Of a stretch of 64,000 nt of DNA, positions 48,781 through 61,410 are shown piece after piece (within the stretch, counting starts at the first letter, position 1; the number at the start of each line of letters is the position of its first letter). The stretch is taken from NCBI GenBank assembly GCA_039720395.1, contig CM077822.1:25497578-25561577 (forward strand). The letters are read 5' to 3'. This DNA is from Liquidambar formosana (lineage: Eukaryota; Streptophyta; Magnoliopsida; Saxifragales; Altingiaceae). The notes beneath the pieces are model-generated. The model did no database searches. It was not told where the DNA came from and saw only the letters and a program-made list of their open reading frames with translations. The position numbers and the translations under genes were made by a program.

Positions 48781-50204
48781 TCATGCACTTTTACAGACTC
48801 TGCATCTCCCCAATCACCGTCTAACAATGCATAACAACCTTTAAGTTTATCAACCAATGTGTATACTCTATATTGCTTGCTTCATCTTCTGCATTGATGC
48901 CTTTTAAGATACCTAGTCTCATCATGTATCGAACCAAATATTCGACCCAAATGTTAGTGTCTTCTTTAATATTGCAACAGAGGGATAAACATGACTTCTC
49001 TTCCTGAATTTTTAAATAATTATAACTCAAATCTAAACTCCGATACGCCTTTGCTACCGTTCATAAGTTGTTTTCTGGACTAGAAAATTTTAGTTGTTGA
49101 AGTGCATCACTCATTCACTCCACACATGCTTGTTTTTGTTTCTTGGTGCCCTTCCGATGGTTACAATCGCAATGGTAAACATCCTTAGTCATTTAGAACC
49201 TTTTTGGCTATCGTTTGCAGATCAGAAGAGGAGAGTCAATGCAATCGCCTGCCATCTTTTTGAAAAGATTCCATGCTTCTACTTCAGACAAGACTTTGAC
49301 TGTGATAATATGATGAGTTTCCATCTCGTTGCATACATTTCAATTTCATGAAGTGAGCAGGACATTGCAACCCTTGTGATCACCTTCAAAAGCAATTCCT
49401 ACTTCCTCCAAGTCGAGCCTCTTCCAAATGTCGTCCAGTATTACAAGACTCTCTTACAATTCATTAGTCTTGCATGTAGCCTACATGCTCTTGCAGGTAA
49501 ACCCTCCTCTTTCTGCAAACCCAGGCCTAACATATTTGCAATATCAACTTGGATTTCTTTCAGATATGGAGTTTGGGAGACAATTTCCATCACAATCTCA
49601 TAAAATAATTTCTCCCCTTTTGCTCTTTTGCCAACTTGCCGTTGTGGTCTTCCCTATTCCACCCAGTCCACATATCCCAATTGCATTGATGTTGTCATCC
49701 CTTAGGGCTGCCATGATTTTTTCCGTCACTGATTTTCTTGATTCAAAATCCACAAAACCTCCCGTTGCCGTACATTCTATCCCCAATGGAGGTGCAGGAG
49801 AAGAAACTCTTTCGACGAATCCCTCCACCTGGAGCAAAATGACAAGCAATGTCTTCTTCTTCACATACCAACTGAGCGAGTAATGTGTAATCACATCTAA
49901 ACACCTCCCACTCAAACTACTTTCCTTTTCCTCAATTTTATCTTTGAAAAATGTATCAACCTCTTCATTGTTTTTGTTCACTGCTGTTAACCACCTCTCA
50001 ACGTCAGCTCTAAGAACTTCTCCATTCCTCACAGCAGCTTCGGTTGATCATTGCACCCCACTTATTGATGTCAAGACGCTTTGCAATTTGTGTTTTGAGA
50101 GTTGTCAAGTTGGTGTTGTAGCGAATCACATAGCCAGGCTTTCTTCCAATCGGCAGGACCAAGTATTCTCCAATTTTTGCTCCGATGGACACAAGAATCT
50201 CCAT
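48781..50204 (-). pseudogene. CC-NB-ARC resistance-gene relic, copy 1
   Basis: On the minus strand the likely start is at 50204 (MEILVSIGAKIGEYLVLP), followed by a coiled-coil segment, a frameshift near 50050, then RADVERWLTAV. The linker has VSSPAPPLGIE, and the P-loop GICGLGGIGKTT is intact at about 49640-49680. Another frameshift follows, then RNBS-B DLEEVGIAFEGDHKGC (about 49400), RNBS-D CCNIKEDTNIWVEYLVRY (about 48900) and VKVHDVVRDV (about 48790), a VHD variant of the MHD motif. Organisation matches the RPS2/RPS5-like CNL family. No LRR follows; copy 2 begins about 15 bp later. Several frameshifts and stops exclude a full-length product. Confidence 0.8.
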
Positions 50205-51050
50205 CTCTCTCTCTGTCTCTTCACTTGGTTCAAAATACAGATGCAGCATAAGACACGAAACATGGCAAATAACAACAAAAACAGAGAGTGTGCAGTAGAA
50301 ATGTACAATCAAATGGAAGTAACAAAGGAAGTTTTTCCAAAGGCACCTTAATTTGTCTTCTATATAGATGGAACAAAGGATCACGGAATAGAAATTCAGA
50401 AGCAGATGGGAGCAGAGATATTCGCTAATGAAAGCACACTAATAGACCACAAGAATGATACAGAGTAATAGAGAAGTGTATGAAAAGCACAGTGACAAAG
50501 AGCATAAGAGAGTGAAGTGAAGGTAGAATTGACAAGGAGCATGAGAAGTCTTCAAACCAATTATGTTTTGTATGTAGGGAAAATTACACTCAGACCACAG
50601 CTCATAATGTGTCAATCCAGACAATTGTCCTCTCAGTGGCAATTCAAACTCCTTGTATATGAGTACAGAGACTTCCTATAAGCTTCAACAATAACAGAAT
50701 ACACAATAGATTATCAATCTCGTTCTTCTGTGTGATTGTCATTTTCATTCTAGGTCAATCTTAGAATTATGTGATATGATATAATAGGTTATTGTGCTAT
50801 GAGCTTTTGTCTTTCCCTGTTTTGCTCCCTTGGATTCTGGTAATAGTGTTGCTGTGAAACACTTTGGAGAGAGAAATTGAGATAGTTCAGGACTTCATGC
50901 ACTACTAGAACCATCACGGGATATGATGTACCTGGCAAAATGTGTGACTAAGTTCCAACATCCATTGTTTTTCCCCTAGAATACAGATTTGCTCTGTTTC
51001 CAGGGTTGATATGCCCCTCTTCGTAACCTTTTAAAAAAAATCAGGTTTTA
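50205..51050. other. Gene-free flank upstream of NB-ARC relic
   Basis: On the minus strand this would be the former 5' region of the resistance gene. No conserved feature was recognised beyond AT-rich sequence. Confidence 0.4.
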
Positions 51051-51074
51051 GTTGAACTTAAAATTTGCCTTTTC

Positions 51075-51560
51075 AGTAAGGGTGCAGGTATACATTGATA
51101 GAGATTTGCCTAATCTGTTTAATATACATGGGTATCGCTATGATTTTGTGCTCCCCTCCGGGACTTCACCCTTTACATATTTATTGATAGGATCGTGTAT
51201 TGATCAAGCAATTGAAATAGATCCAATCACATTAGAATAGATATGTTCCTAATTTCACAAGGGAGCAATCTTATTTGAATTATCATCTGATTTATTTTAT
51301 TTGTTTATTTATTTTTGTGTGTTAGATGGGCGGAAACGGTGATGTGTGAGGAATGCGTTGATGTTGAAGAGTGGCTAGCTTAGGCAACAACAAACGGTCC
51401 TAACTGCATTTGGAGGATGCAAGAGATGGGCTATTTGAAAGATATTGTCATGAAGGTTCAAGAATCCCAGATGAAGAGGGTATGGGCAATGAACAACAGG
51501 GCATCTCAATTGCCTTCATGTAGATCTAGGAGGATTCTGTGTAATGGTGATTTTTTTTTA
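51075..51560 (+). pseudogene. Unrecognised exon-like gene fragment
   Basis: Two segments have protein-like composition and appear to be exons. The first (51077-51237) encodes VYIDRDLPNLFNIHGYRYDF ... IDQAIEIDP. The second starts after TGTGTGTTAG at about 51325 and encodes RWAETVMCEECVDVEEWLA, a TAG stop, then GPNCIWRMQEMGYLKDIVMK and MKRVWAMNN. A GT-rich intron-like gap lies between. I do not recognise the family and assign no function. The in-frame stop and lack of further exons suggest a captured or decayed gene piece. It may instead be part of a longer gene with sequencing or assembly errors. Confidence 0.4.
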
Positions 51561-51892
51561 TCTTTTTTTTTTTTTCCAATTTATGGATGTAGATCCTGTG
51601 AGGAAGCAGAAAGTGGAATTGCAATAGATTGAGGTTGCTAAAGGTAAGCTAGCTGGAGTGTGTTGGCTAAGCTGGTCTCCTTCCCTTCTTTCTCTCGGTT
51701 TTCTTTCCCTTCTCTCTCCTTTCTCTCAGTTTTATTATCAACAATTCTTCTATTCCAAATCAACTCAAGTTTTGTCCTTGTTCTCTAATCTGTTTGTAGA
51801 ACTCATGCATGCGATAGTTTTGATCAAAGTGTTTTTTTATAAATTGTACGTGGCCGTGTCATAATTTTCAGTACACTCAATCTAGTTTGACA

Positions 51893-51985
51893 TGCCAATG
51901 GCCATCTAATGGCATGTCTCATCCCAATTGTGGTGTGGGGTTTGCGGAGATTTTGATTTCAACTATGTGTGGGTGTGTGTTTTCC
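51893..51985 (+). mobile_element. Candidate SINE-like repeat, copy 2
   Basis: It shares TAATGGCATGTC, TGGGGTTTGCRGAGAT, TTTGATTTY and GTGTGGGTGTGTGT with 42283-42400. The A-rich tail reads AAACAAACAACAAAAAA. No TSD was confirmed. Confidence 0.4.
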
Positions 51986-52326
51986 TATTATTTGGTAAAC
52001 AAACAACAAAAAATCCAGTTTTACACCTCCATTATAAAGCGTTAGATTGTATTCACGTAAGAGGGGAAGCAAGAACTATTCTGTTGTTTTACAAATTCCT
52101 AGCCTTGAGTTACAATTTTTGGACCAATCAAACCTTAATGTTTGGATATGAAATTTTTAGGTGGAATATGTTTTTGAAATGGAATTTGTAAAATTTTTAT
52201 AAGAAATTTCCTTATATGAATTTTAGAAATTTTATTTCAAAAATAAATTCCACCTAAATATTCCTTATCTAAACATAGTGTAATTGACAAGTTGATTTAA
52301 AGATCGATAATTGGTAATATAAAGAA

Positions 52327-52440
52327 TGTTTTCTCACTTGAAGAATATAGGTATTAACACCTTGCCCTTTCACTAGTTGCGGCTTTTAATTATGTCATTA
52401 CAAATTAAGGATATGAGCCCACACATATATAGCCCAACAA
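52327..52440 (-). mobile_element. TRIM-like LTR with polypurine tract
   Basis: On the minus strand it starts TGTTGGGCTATATATGTG and ends GTGAGAAAACA, 114 bp with TG...CA ends. It is preceded (plus-strand right) by AGAGGGGGT, a polypurine tract expected upstream of a 3' LTR. Internal sequence may extend to about 52600. The second LTR was not found. Confidence 0.45.
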
Positions 52441-52757
52441 CCCCCTCTAAGCAAGCCTTGTGAGATGAAGTGTGTGAACCTAAGACTTCACCTCATGGCA
52501 CCTCATCCATCTTGGCCCCTTGCCTCTAAAGTGAAGAGCCGATACAGTCAGATCCAAGAATCATATCACAATATCCTACCCTTTGCTCCATCTAGTGAGG
52601 ATGAGAGTACTAGTGATTGAAGGAACTTCTTGTGAGGCCATGTCATTAAGCCATTCAGTGTATTGTATCTACCCCTTGAGATTTTAGGTTTTGTTGCAAA
52701 TAGGCATAAAAATTTCCATCTCAAGTGTTCAATGTTTTCCATACATGTCTCATGGAC

Positions 52758-52968
52758 CCCTTTTTTTTTTTTTTTTTAATATATATAAATAATGAGGGAA
52801 CCATCCCCTAGTCTTATGGAAGGCTTGGGAAAATTAAGGCAGCAACCTATCGTCACGATTCCCTATTTAAATCTTGGATCGTTCTAACAGAGAATTAAAT
52901 CCATGATTGTGCGCATGACAACACAATCACAAGTTTGTCTTTACCAATTGGGCTACCAACGGTGGATT
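52758..52968 (-). mobile_element. tRNA-derived SINE with poly(A) tail and 11-bp TSD
   Basis: Reading the minus strand: head with A-box-like TAGCCCAATTGGTAAAG, B-box-like GGATTTAATTCT about 45 bp on, body, then an A-run (52761-52777 as T on plus). It is flanked by gtctcatggac (52747-52757) and gtcgcatggac (52969-52979), 10 of 11 identical. Head, boxes, tail and TSD together support a SINE. It codes for no protein and would need LINE machinery to move. Confidence 0.8.
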
Positions 52969-53223
52969 GTCGCATGGACTCTTCAAAATGAACAAAGTAC
53001 CCATTTGGAATAGCACTGGACTCCAACGCCCACGCGTAGAAAATTATCATACAACAAGAATAAATTTCTTGTTTGTTTATCTTTTACTTGGGCATCGTGA
53101 ATTAGGATCCTACACAATTATGGACTAGTTGAAGTTCTTATTTAACCCTACTGAAGGCATTAGGCCCTGCTTCATGGTTAGAGAATTCAACTCACGAAAT
53201 GTATTACAGCCTGATCTAATTCA

Positions 53224-53450
53224 TTAGAAAAAAAAAAAAAAAAAAAAATTGGCTGCTTTTCCAGTCATATTAATTCGTAATTCATAACTCTCTCGACCTT
53301 TTTCCCCCGCAAATCTACGTACCCAAAACCTTATTAATGCAAAAAAAATGTGTGCAAAATCATTCGCCTGTTTCATATGAGATTGAAGGCAACACCTAAC
53401 CCCCCCCCCCCCCCCCCCCCCTCTCAAAAAAAAAAAAAAAAAAAAAAAAC

Positions 53451-53492
<42 letters not shown>

Positions 53493-53495
53493 AGG
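53224..53495. repeat. Low-complexity tracts in SPS 3' flank
   Basis: The span contains an A-run (about 53228-53248), a C-run of about 21 (53400-53420), an A-run of about 25 (53426-53450) and a GA-rich microsatellite (53451-53492). The SPS stop codon lies at 53710-53712 on the minus strand, so these lie beyond or inside its 3' untranslated region. Confidence 0.8.
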
Positions 53496-53709
53496 AAACT
53501 GATACATTATAGACCAGGTTTTCTACATAATATCTAACAACAACCGCATTTAGCTACATTTTGGCAGAAACCAACACCAGCAAATGCTTGAGGAACAACA
53601 ACAAAAAATAATAAAAAACAAAAAACGAAAAAAACCATCTCATTGTATGGCCAAGAAAAGGGATAGATCAATAATTTTAATTCGAAAAAAGAATGGACCT
53701 CCATCTCAC

Positions 53710-56700
53710 TCAATGAGCAGATTTAGAGACCTGCTTTAAAGAATCCGCAATCTCATCAGCTGTTGCTTCCCCACTTGTGTAGGTTACCAGTGGGCTCTCT
53801 CCCGGAACAATGTCATCTTTTAGGTAGCTTCCTGTAGTTCTGAGCAACTCTTCGGAACCTTTCTCCACCACCCCTTTCATGATCACCGTCTTATGGGTTC
53901 CAGATATTAGTTCCTCATGATCTGTGTCCCCGGTTTCACCAAGAATCACGTACATGTTCGAAACATTCAATCTCCAACGGACGAATAGGTACCTAATAAT
54001 CATCAAAATAGGAGGACAACTGCTTTCAGAATTCGGAAGTGATTATACTTATGTAGTTATTATACCATTTTGTAAGAAGGCCCATCTAAAAGGTGAGGCA
54101 CTGAACAAACTGACTTCAAGGCTAGGAGGTATCAAAATGAAGTTATTTAGTCCTTTCTCGAAATTTCAAAAAATGAAGAAGGTATATTCCCTGGAAAAAA
54201 GATTCAATAGGTGCAATGAAATGACTCATCTTAATCACTACAATGAATGAAATGGATTCATTAATATGCTAAGCAATGATGGAAAGACTTCATTTTCATT
54301 GGACGTAAATAATTGATCTCAGCAAGTATGATTTCAAATAAAATTATCGTGTAAGGCTGAATTAGAAACAACGTTCAAAGAAGATTTAGCTTTTCACTGA
54401 CACTAAACAGCCGTTGTAGGCTTAGTGGTATCTCTCCCCATTTAAGTCTATCTAGAACCATGTCCCCTTGTAGATCACAGCCTCACAGGTCATCATATCT
54501 TTTCTCATCCCCTTGGCCCAAGATCAAATCACCCTGGGAATTTTTCTTTAGAAAAGTATATGCCCGGGAATAGTCAAGAGTGCCATCTGGGAATTGGAAA
54601 GAAAGGTTAATCACTGGAATTTGTATAACAAAGAACTATATATTTGTCTTCACATTTTTGATGATAGAAAAGGATTCTAAAAGAGTGTTAAAAGCCATTG
54701 TTCCTTTAAGTTGTTTTCCAGTGTTTTCCAAGGACTCCCCCAAACAAACACTAAGGGAGTGTGTAGATGTTCCACGAAAGTTGAATGAATCTGTAATATA
54801 TTACATAGTCATACTAACCAAACAAGTGGTGGTGTTTGAAAAGGACATTACTATAAAAACCAATGAGGTCATTTATAGACCAAAATGACCTAATTTAAAG
54901 CAGGTGCTCAACGAAGTATATAACACTAAAATACTAACAAAAACACAAGGTAATCCATATAAAGTACAAGGGACTCATTCCAAACCCACCTAAAACTCAA
55001 TTCCCTGATTCAATTCATATATGAAATGTCAATGGTACCTGAGTGCCTGTGCTCTAGATGCCAGGAGAGGAATAGCTTGCATTCTTGTGGAGTTCCTGCA
55101 ATACATCAAATGGCAACGAAGCCCTCGCATCCTAAGCTTCTGCCTCATGTCATCCACTCTCTTTGCCTGCAAAAATAGCCAGCAAGCATGAATATAACCC
55201 AATCAATAAAAGTATTTATTTAATATACTGCCAAAGCTTGCGTTAATAATTTAATTCTACCTTACTGGGATCCTTTATTAAGTAAGATACGCAGTGGGCA
55301 TTGCTCGATTCTGCATCTTCCTCAATGGGGCTCGAAACAGAGTTTTTGCCTATACCTTCATGTGTAGTCATCAGCTTCCAAATAGTTTTCTTTAAACCTT
55401 CATATCCCCAACGGTAGTCAATATGCGATGCATAATCTGGATCAGGGAAAAGCTTTCCATCTTCTTCCATGTAAGCACCTGGGTAATAGACTTCACTCCC
55501 ACTGCTACAAATCAATGCATCAAACTCATTCACTTGAATCTTCCCTGATTTCAAGAACTCTACTGTTTCTGACATTGGCATAGCTGTTGATAGAGCAAAC
55601 CCTGAGAATCTTGCAGTATGTGACTCTAGTCGGACGGCCTTCATCATTTCTTGCACTATTTGAATCATCTTCCTTTCAGGAGCTCCTTCGCTGTCATAGC
55701 AGTCAAGTGCTATGACAATCAATCTTCGCCGCCGCCTCAACATGGGATACTTGCTTGCCACATTATCAAGCAGTTTCCCCCCACCTTCGAAATCTTGGTG
55801 GTCACCATCCGGCTTCTTCAACTTGCTTAGAACCCGTTTTACTTGATCTTGTAGCTCAGGGTCACCAGAAGCCGCAGCCTTATAATCTAATGATTCGTTT
55901 AGTGAAGATTTTTCTCCATCGACTGAGAGCCTAAGGGACATATCTTGCACGTCCTTAAGTGAATCATTTAGAGACTCTCCGGCAGCTACTTCATCAGCTG
56001 GGGTGTCAGTTTGCCATTGTGGGTGCCTCATCCGGCAGGCCGCTACTCTTGTCAAGTATGTACGGCAATGTTCAGGCCATGAGAAGAGGTGTATGTTCTT
56101 CCAACCATTATTTCTGCAATCATACCATAAGTTCTTCTCTGACACTAGTTTAAGCAGTGCAGAAGCAATCGCTTGCTGGTCGTGAGGGTCCACAAGCAGA
56201 CCATTGTTCAGTGCCTAAAAATCATGACAAGAGAAGGAAAAATTATTAAAGGCATTGAATAATTTTCAATTATACTTATTCTCACATCTGTTTGGTTGTT
56301 GAGAAACAGAGGTAAAAGAAACAAAACTTTGGATTCTACAACAACCATTCCAACCCCAAATAATCGCTGTTAATTCCTGGACTCTCTTTTCTTTTCTTTT
56401 GTTTTCTCGGTAATCATATGTAATTTTTCTAAAGAAAAGTTCATAATGTTTGAGCGGCCCATTGCATAAAAAATGGCCATCTTTACCCTATGAATGTCCA
56501 CAGGACCGCCATTTTTAGTAGCCACCATTGGAAGTCCATGTGCTGCTGCCTACAATGATTAAACAAAATGATCAAAATACCATTCCTTAAACAAATGAAA
56601 ATGACATCACAAGAGATGATATTTAGTCACAACTTACCTCAATCAAGGTAAGCCCAAAAGGTTCAACCAAAGCTGGATTTATGAAAACACCCTGCCATAT

Positions 56701-59700
56701 TTCCAACCAACAAGCTAATCAACACTGTAAAACCATACAGAGCTAATTTTGAGGACGGTTAATTTATTGAACCTTAGTTTTTGCTGCAAGCCGATAGATA
56801 TCTGGAACATCAGATTGCTTGTGATGCTTTGGGTAGGCCACTTGCCCATAGAGGTCATACTTATCAATCAGTTTCAAAACTGTCGTGAGCACGCTAGCAT
56901 TTCCACCAGACATCTCCTCTATATTATCCCTGTTCCCCATTATAAGTGTCTTTACACAAGCATATTAGTTTTGTTGCAAGTGTTTGATTGTATTCTTTAG
57001 TGAGTATATCAAGTGACTGCAAAAACCTACTTACAAGATTAGCAAGCTCTCTTAATGGGCGGCATTCTCCAAATGCTTTCAAAAGAGTTGTTATGTTTTT
57101 TTTTGGATCTGGTCTTGATAAGGCCAAGATCAGTGGCTTATGGGGATTTGTGAGGAAGCGCATCACCTGCAGAGACAGATTAATTGAGAGGTGACAACAG
57201 TATTAAAGATATTGATGGCTAGCAACAGAAGGTTACATAAATCAGACACTCACCTCTGACCATATTGCTGGGACTGCCTTTGGAGAAGACCCATCAGTAT
57301 TAATCAGTGTTGCAAGTTCTCCATCCACTTCAGGCATATCTTCTTGAACCTCAACACTGCTGAAGTCCATTCCAGGAGGAATAACCTGAAAATAAATTTA
57401 ACACCAAAGTCATTTTGGAGATTCAAAAAGAAATAAATCAGCTGAAGTTGCACTATGTTTTGATTCATACTTTGTTTCATTAAAGAAAACATTAATTATG
57501 AAGTATGAACTAAAATTAATTGAAGTGAGGAGTAGAAAGAGGTACTAAAATACATTCATGTTTATTCTCAATCTATCTAGATTCCCATTTATTTTAATGC
57601 TTTCAGACGCATTCTTAATGAAGGCATCTTGATTATTAAGACATGAAAAATAGCAGCCTTACCACCATCCTTGGCATGTACCGGCCATGGCAATTGACTC
57701 CACGTCGAGCACGAGCACGCAACACTTTCTCAAGCTTGACATCAAACCCATCATAAAGTCCCCATTGTTCTTCAATCTCCTGTTTGGTACTTGTTATAAC
57801 AAGTTCTGCAGCATCAAGGGAAAGTTCTTCCGCTTCTATCCTCCTCATAATCTTATATGTTGAATTGATATCCTCCTTTGACTGCCTTCCTTGCTTAAGA
57901 AGCTGTTCTAGCTTGTTTCTTCCAAGTGAGTGTCCTGTTAAAACCATGGGAACATTTAAAGCACCCGAAAGGAGGGCAGCACTATCCCCTGCATCCGCAT
58001 AATGGCCATGAATCACATATGGCCAAATGGGCTGACCCCCGCCAATTTGTTCACCCAAAGCTTTTGACATATTAAGAACGTGAGCTAGAGCTCCATCTAC
58101 AAATTCTTGAATATGGGGCCAAAGCAATTCCTTTCGGAGGTATTGATCACGTGGACCAAATGGTATCCTTACAATATATGCCCCACTGCTTTCTCCTACA
58201 TCAGTGGCATCAGCATCTTCAGGGCCTGCGGTTAGCATCTCTGTGGGCTCTCCATAGCTCCAATCCACTTCAGATGAGGATATTTGGCGAGTGAAGAGAT
58301 CTACCCTGTATACCCCAGGCATTCTAGCAAGTGCCCGAGAAAGCTCTACCACATATTTGACCTGAAATTTTAGTAAACGTTGGATTTTACTTTATTTTTA
58401 TTTTTGGAATAAAATGAGCAACAATATTATAACTTCTGGAAAAATATCTTACCTGACCTCCAGTATCTGAATCACGACCAAGCTCCATGTTTTCTCCACG
58501 GACCAAACCATGCAAACTGGCCAAGAAAATGAGTTACAAAGATGAATTCTATTCTCAGATGTGTATGGATCCTCAACCTTACTCTAAACTCAGATTTTAT
58601 AGTGGATAAAAATGTGCTTAGAGCAACTTCAATCAATAAATTTCTCCCTAAACTAGTAACAAAGAAGTTCCAAGATGATGCCATACTTTAATGACTTGTA
58701 GTGTGTCACCGTTCAAGCGACTACCCAAGAAAGCTGGTAAAAAGAAGCACCTTTTTTTTTCTTTCTTTTAGGAGAGTTCAGAAGTGCCACTCCAGTAAGA
58801 ACAAGTCAGTTGAAATCACATGCCTAGCACTATTACAAGATATTTTGAATTTTTGTTCTCTTTCCCTCCATCTTTTCAGAGATAAAATGCAGCATTAGAA
58901 ATATGTCTGAAACAGGGCACTAAATATTATTCTAGTTGCTGTTGGAAGCTAATATACCTTAAACTGCTTAAATTCTGAGCAAGAAAATAAATGATAACAA
59001 AAAACTTACTAAGATGATTAAAAAAGAAAAACAAAAATACCTATATCAAGTAATTAACTAAGTAGTAGCTTGACTCAAATCAATTTCAATTCAATATGAC
59101 TTCTTGCGCATAGATAAATATATTTGAAAGAAATGTACCTGATAAGGACAATGTAAAGTTTCTTTTCCTTGTTATCATCTGACCACACTTCCAAGTTGGA
59201 GAAGTTCCGTTGGAACTTTTTCCTTGGTGTCTCGTTGAGCACCAAATCCCCCAAGCCATCCCCCTTCTCTCCTTCTGACAAGTCTTCAGACATGTCTTCG
59301 GTTGCATCCCTGCGTCCTTGTTCCCGCTCCAATCTCCGATTTGCCAAACGCTGGAAGTCTTCCCATTCCAACTATTCAAATCATAAACGTGCTATCAGAA
59401 TCTTGCCATTATATCACTTTCGATGAATAATTAACCTCATATCTGTTTTCAGCTCCTTTTTTTTTTTCTACATAGCAGATGAAGTGGATAACCAAAAAGG
59501 AACATTGTGTCCACTTCAAAATTTTGAGCAGATATTCATCCACCATGTTGTAATAGGTTACCCTCCCAAACTTCAATAGCCACTAAGTTAAGGAATTAGT
59601 TCAATATACAGTATGCTACAGGTAATAAGGCTGATTTGGACAGGGTAAGCATACATGTTAACAAATTCAGGGCACTGCTAAAAATCTAGAAAGCATTACA

Positions 59701-61410
59701 TAAAAATCAATGTACAAGCACCCACATGCACACAGTCACACCCAAATATGATTGAATAATTATTTCGTTAAGAATAATTACATATCGATTATGTTCATTA
59801 TGATGAATTCTTGGTGACGTAAGTATAGACTTCAATGCTTGCTATTTGTAAGGAATTGGCTTGGAAACAGGCTCATCCTCTAAATAATTTTCATGCAATC
59901 CTGAAATTCCTTTTTTCATGAGTGGGCTTTGGGTTTTTGACCAAAAGATACTGCCATAAAGCATTAGATTCATTCGCTTCCGGAGAAAAAATTCAGAGGA
60001 TTTGAAAGTTCAAACCCTTTAAATACATTGTAAGGTATGGGGCCAGTGTAGACCACACAACTATTTTTTGTTTTATTTTTTTGGTAAGAGACCACGCAAC
60101 TATGTGCAGGCAGTCATAGCAACACTTGCCAGGTCAGCTGCTTCGATTGGCCAAAGCAGTGCTATATTGCCCAACTCATTTACTCATATCTGCTAGCCAA
60201 CTTATGCCAACAACTGATGTGAAACTCTTGTTAGCCAATTAAAAACTAAAAAAAAAAAATAATAATAACGGCCCACAATGGAATGATGTTGCCTGCCATA
60301 TCAAATACCGCATTAGTTAAGCAGATTTGGGTAAAGAATTAGGCTTTTTAGCATTTTCCTTGTGTGTGTTAAAATCTCTCTTAAAGAAATCAATAATTAA
60401 AAAATAATAATAATAACAGACCCATTTTGAGAATGCAATTTACTCCTCTCAAATCTTACCAACACAGTACAATCAAAACAGAACCAAAACAGAACCATCC
60501 TATAACTAGTAATCAAGAAGAATGCTCCATAAAACCACACAGCTATACTATCATGCCAAAAGTTGCATTTTTTTTAAAACAAGAACAAGAAACACATACT
60601 TGGTGTAAACCCATTTTTCTGAAATATCAAAAAATCCATGACAACCACCCAATTAGAGAGAGGGAAAGAGTGAGAGAGAGGAGATTCAATGATTGTCACC
60701 CATTTCTCTGAAAATTCTAGAAACCCATTAATAATCACCAGCCAATTCTGAAAATTTTTTAAAAGCTTATTGACACATACAGTCATTCTAGAGAACATCA
60801 CATAAACACATTAACGGACAACCAAAACAATGCAATCTCCTTAACACCCCTCCAAAAATCCTCTCTCTCTCTCCACATATATATATATAAAACATATATA
60901 TATATATATATATATTATAAACCCATTGGCAGCCACCCAATTCTCAGCCTTTAATCCCATTGACAGTCACCAAATTATATATATAAATGCAGAGAGAGAT
61001 CCATTAACAATCACCATATTATATTATATCATACATATATATATATATATATGGAGAGAGAGAGAATTAACATTGGGAGTGACCAAATTGAATTGTAAAG
61101 AAAAGAAAGAAAGGCATCATGTTAAAAGAACCTGCTTCTTCTTGCGGGTAAGATGCCAAATACGCCAACACATGTTCTCGAGCCTAGAGCTGCGCTCCCT
61201 CGTGTTGCGAGTGGCAACCACCTTGATCCATGTCCGATGCAAATCCGTCTCATCAACCCCCGTCACCACTTCTTCCACAAAGTATTTCGTCGGATTGAAA
61301 TGCCCTCCCTCACTCAAGTTCACCGGCGTTGGCCTGTTCTCATCAATGGCCGACGCACCACTATCCAGTATAGCCTCCAAGTACCCGTTTATCCACTCAT
61401 TCCCAGCCAT
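53710..61410 (-). CDS. SPS3: Sucrose-phosphate synthase, family B (SPS3F-like)
   Basis: The enzyme makes sucrose-6-phosphate from UDP-glucose and fructose-6-phosphate in the cytosol, a control step of sucrose synthesis. Twelve exons (minus): 61132-61410, 59139-59371, 58453-58516, 57663-58361, 57254-57385, 57035-57166, 56773-56949, 56638-56691, 56487-56549, 55261-56214, 55039-55166 and 53710-53992. All introns are GT-AG and the frame stays open: 1,065 residues, the normal family length. The N-terminus [15 protein letters not shown] fixes the start. [16 protein letters not shown] (residues 177-192) opens the GT-B glycosyltransferase region. EPFGLTLIE (582-590) is the EX7E motif. A C-terminal SPP-like domain ([14 protein letters not shown]) follows. 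Ser151 in RNFSNLEVW corresponds to the light/dark phosphorylation serine (Ser158 of spinach). Exon wording matches SPS3F rather than the SPS1F or SPS4F type. It is apparently functional. Confidence 0.96.
60845..61065. repeat. (CT)n/(TA)n/(GA)n tracts in SPS intron 1
   Basis: Several simple tracts: CTCTCTCTCT (about 60861), TATATA runs (about 60878-60915 and 61030-61052) and GAGAGAGAGA (about 61053-61065). They lie in the first intron of SPS, near its donor. Confidence 0.8.
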
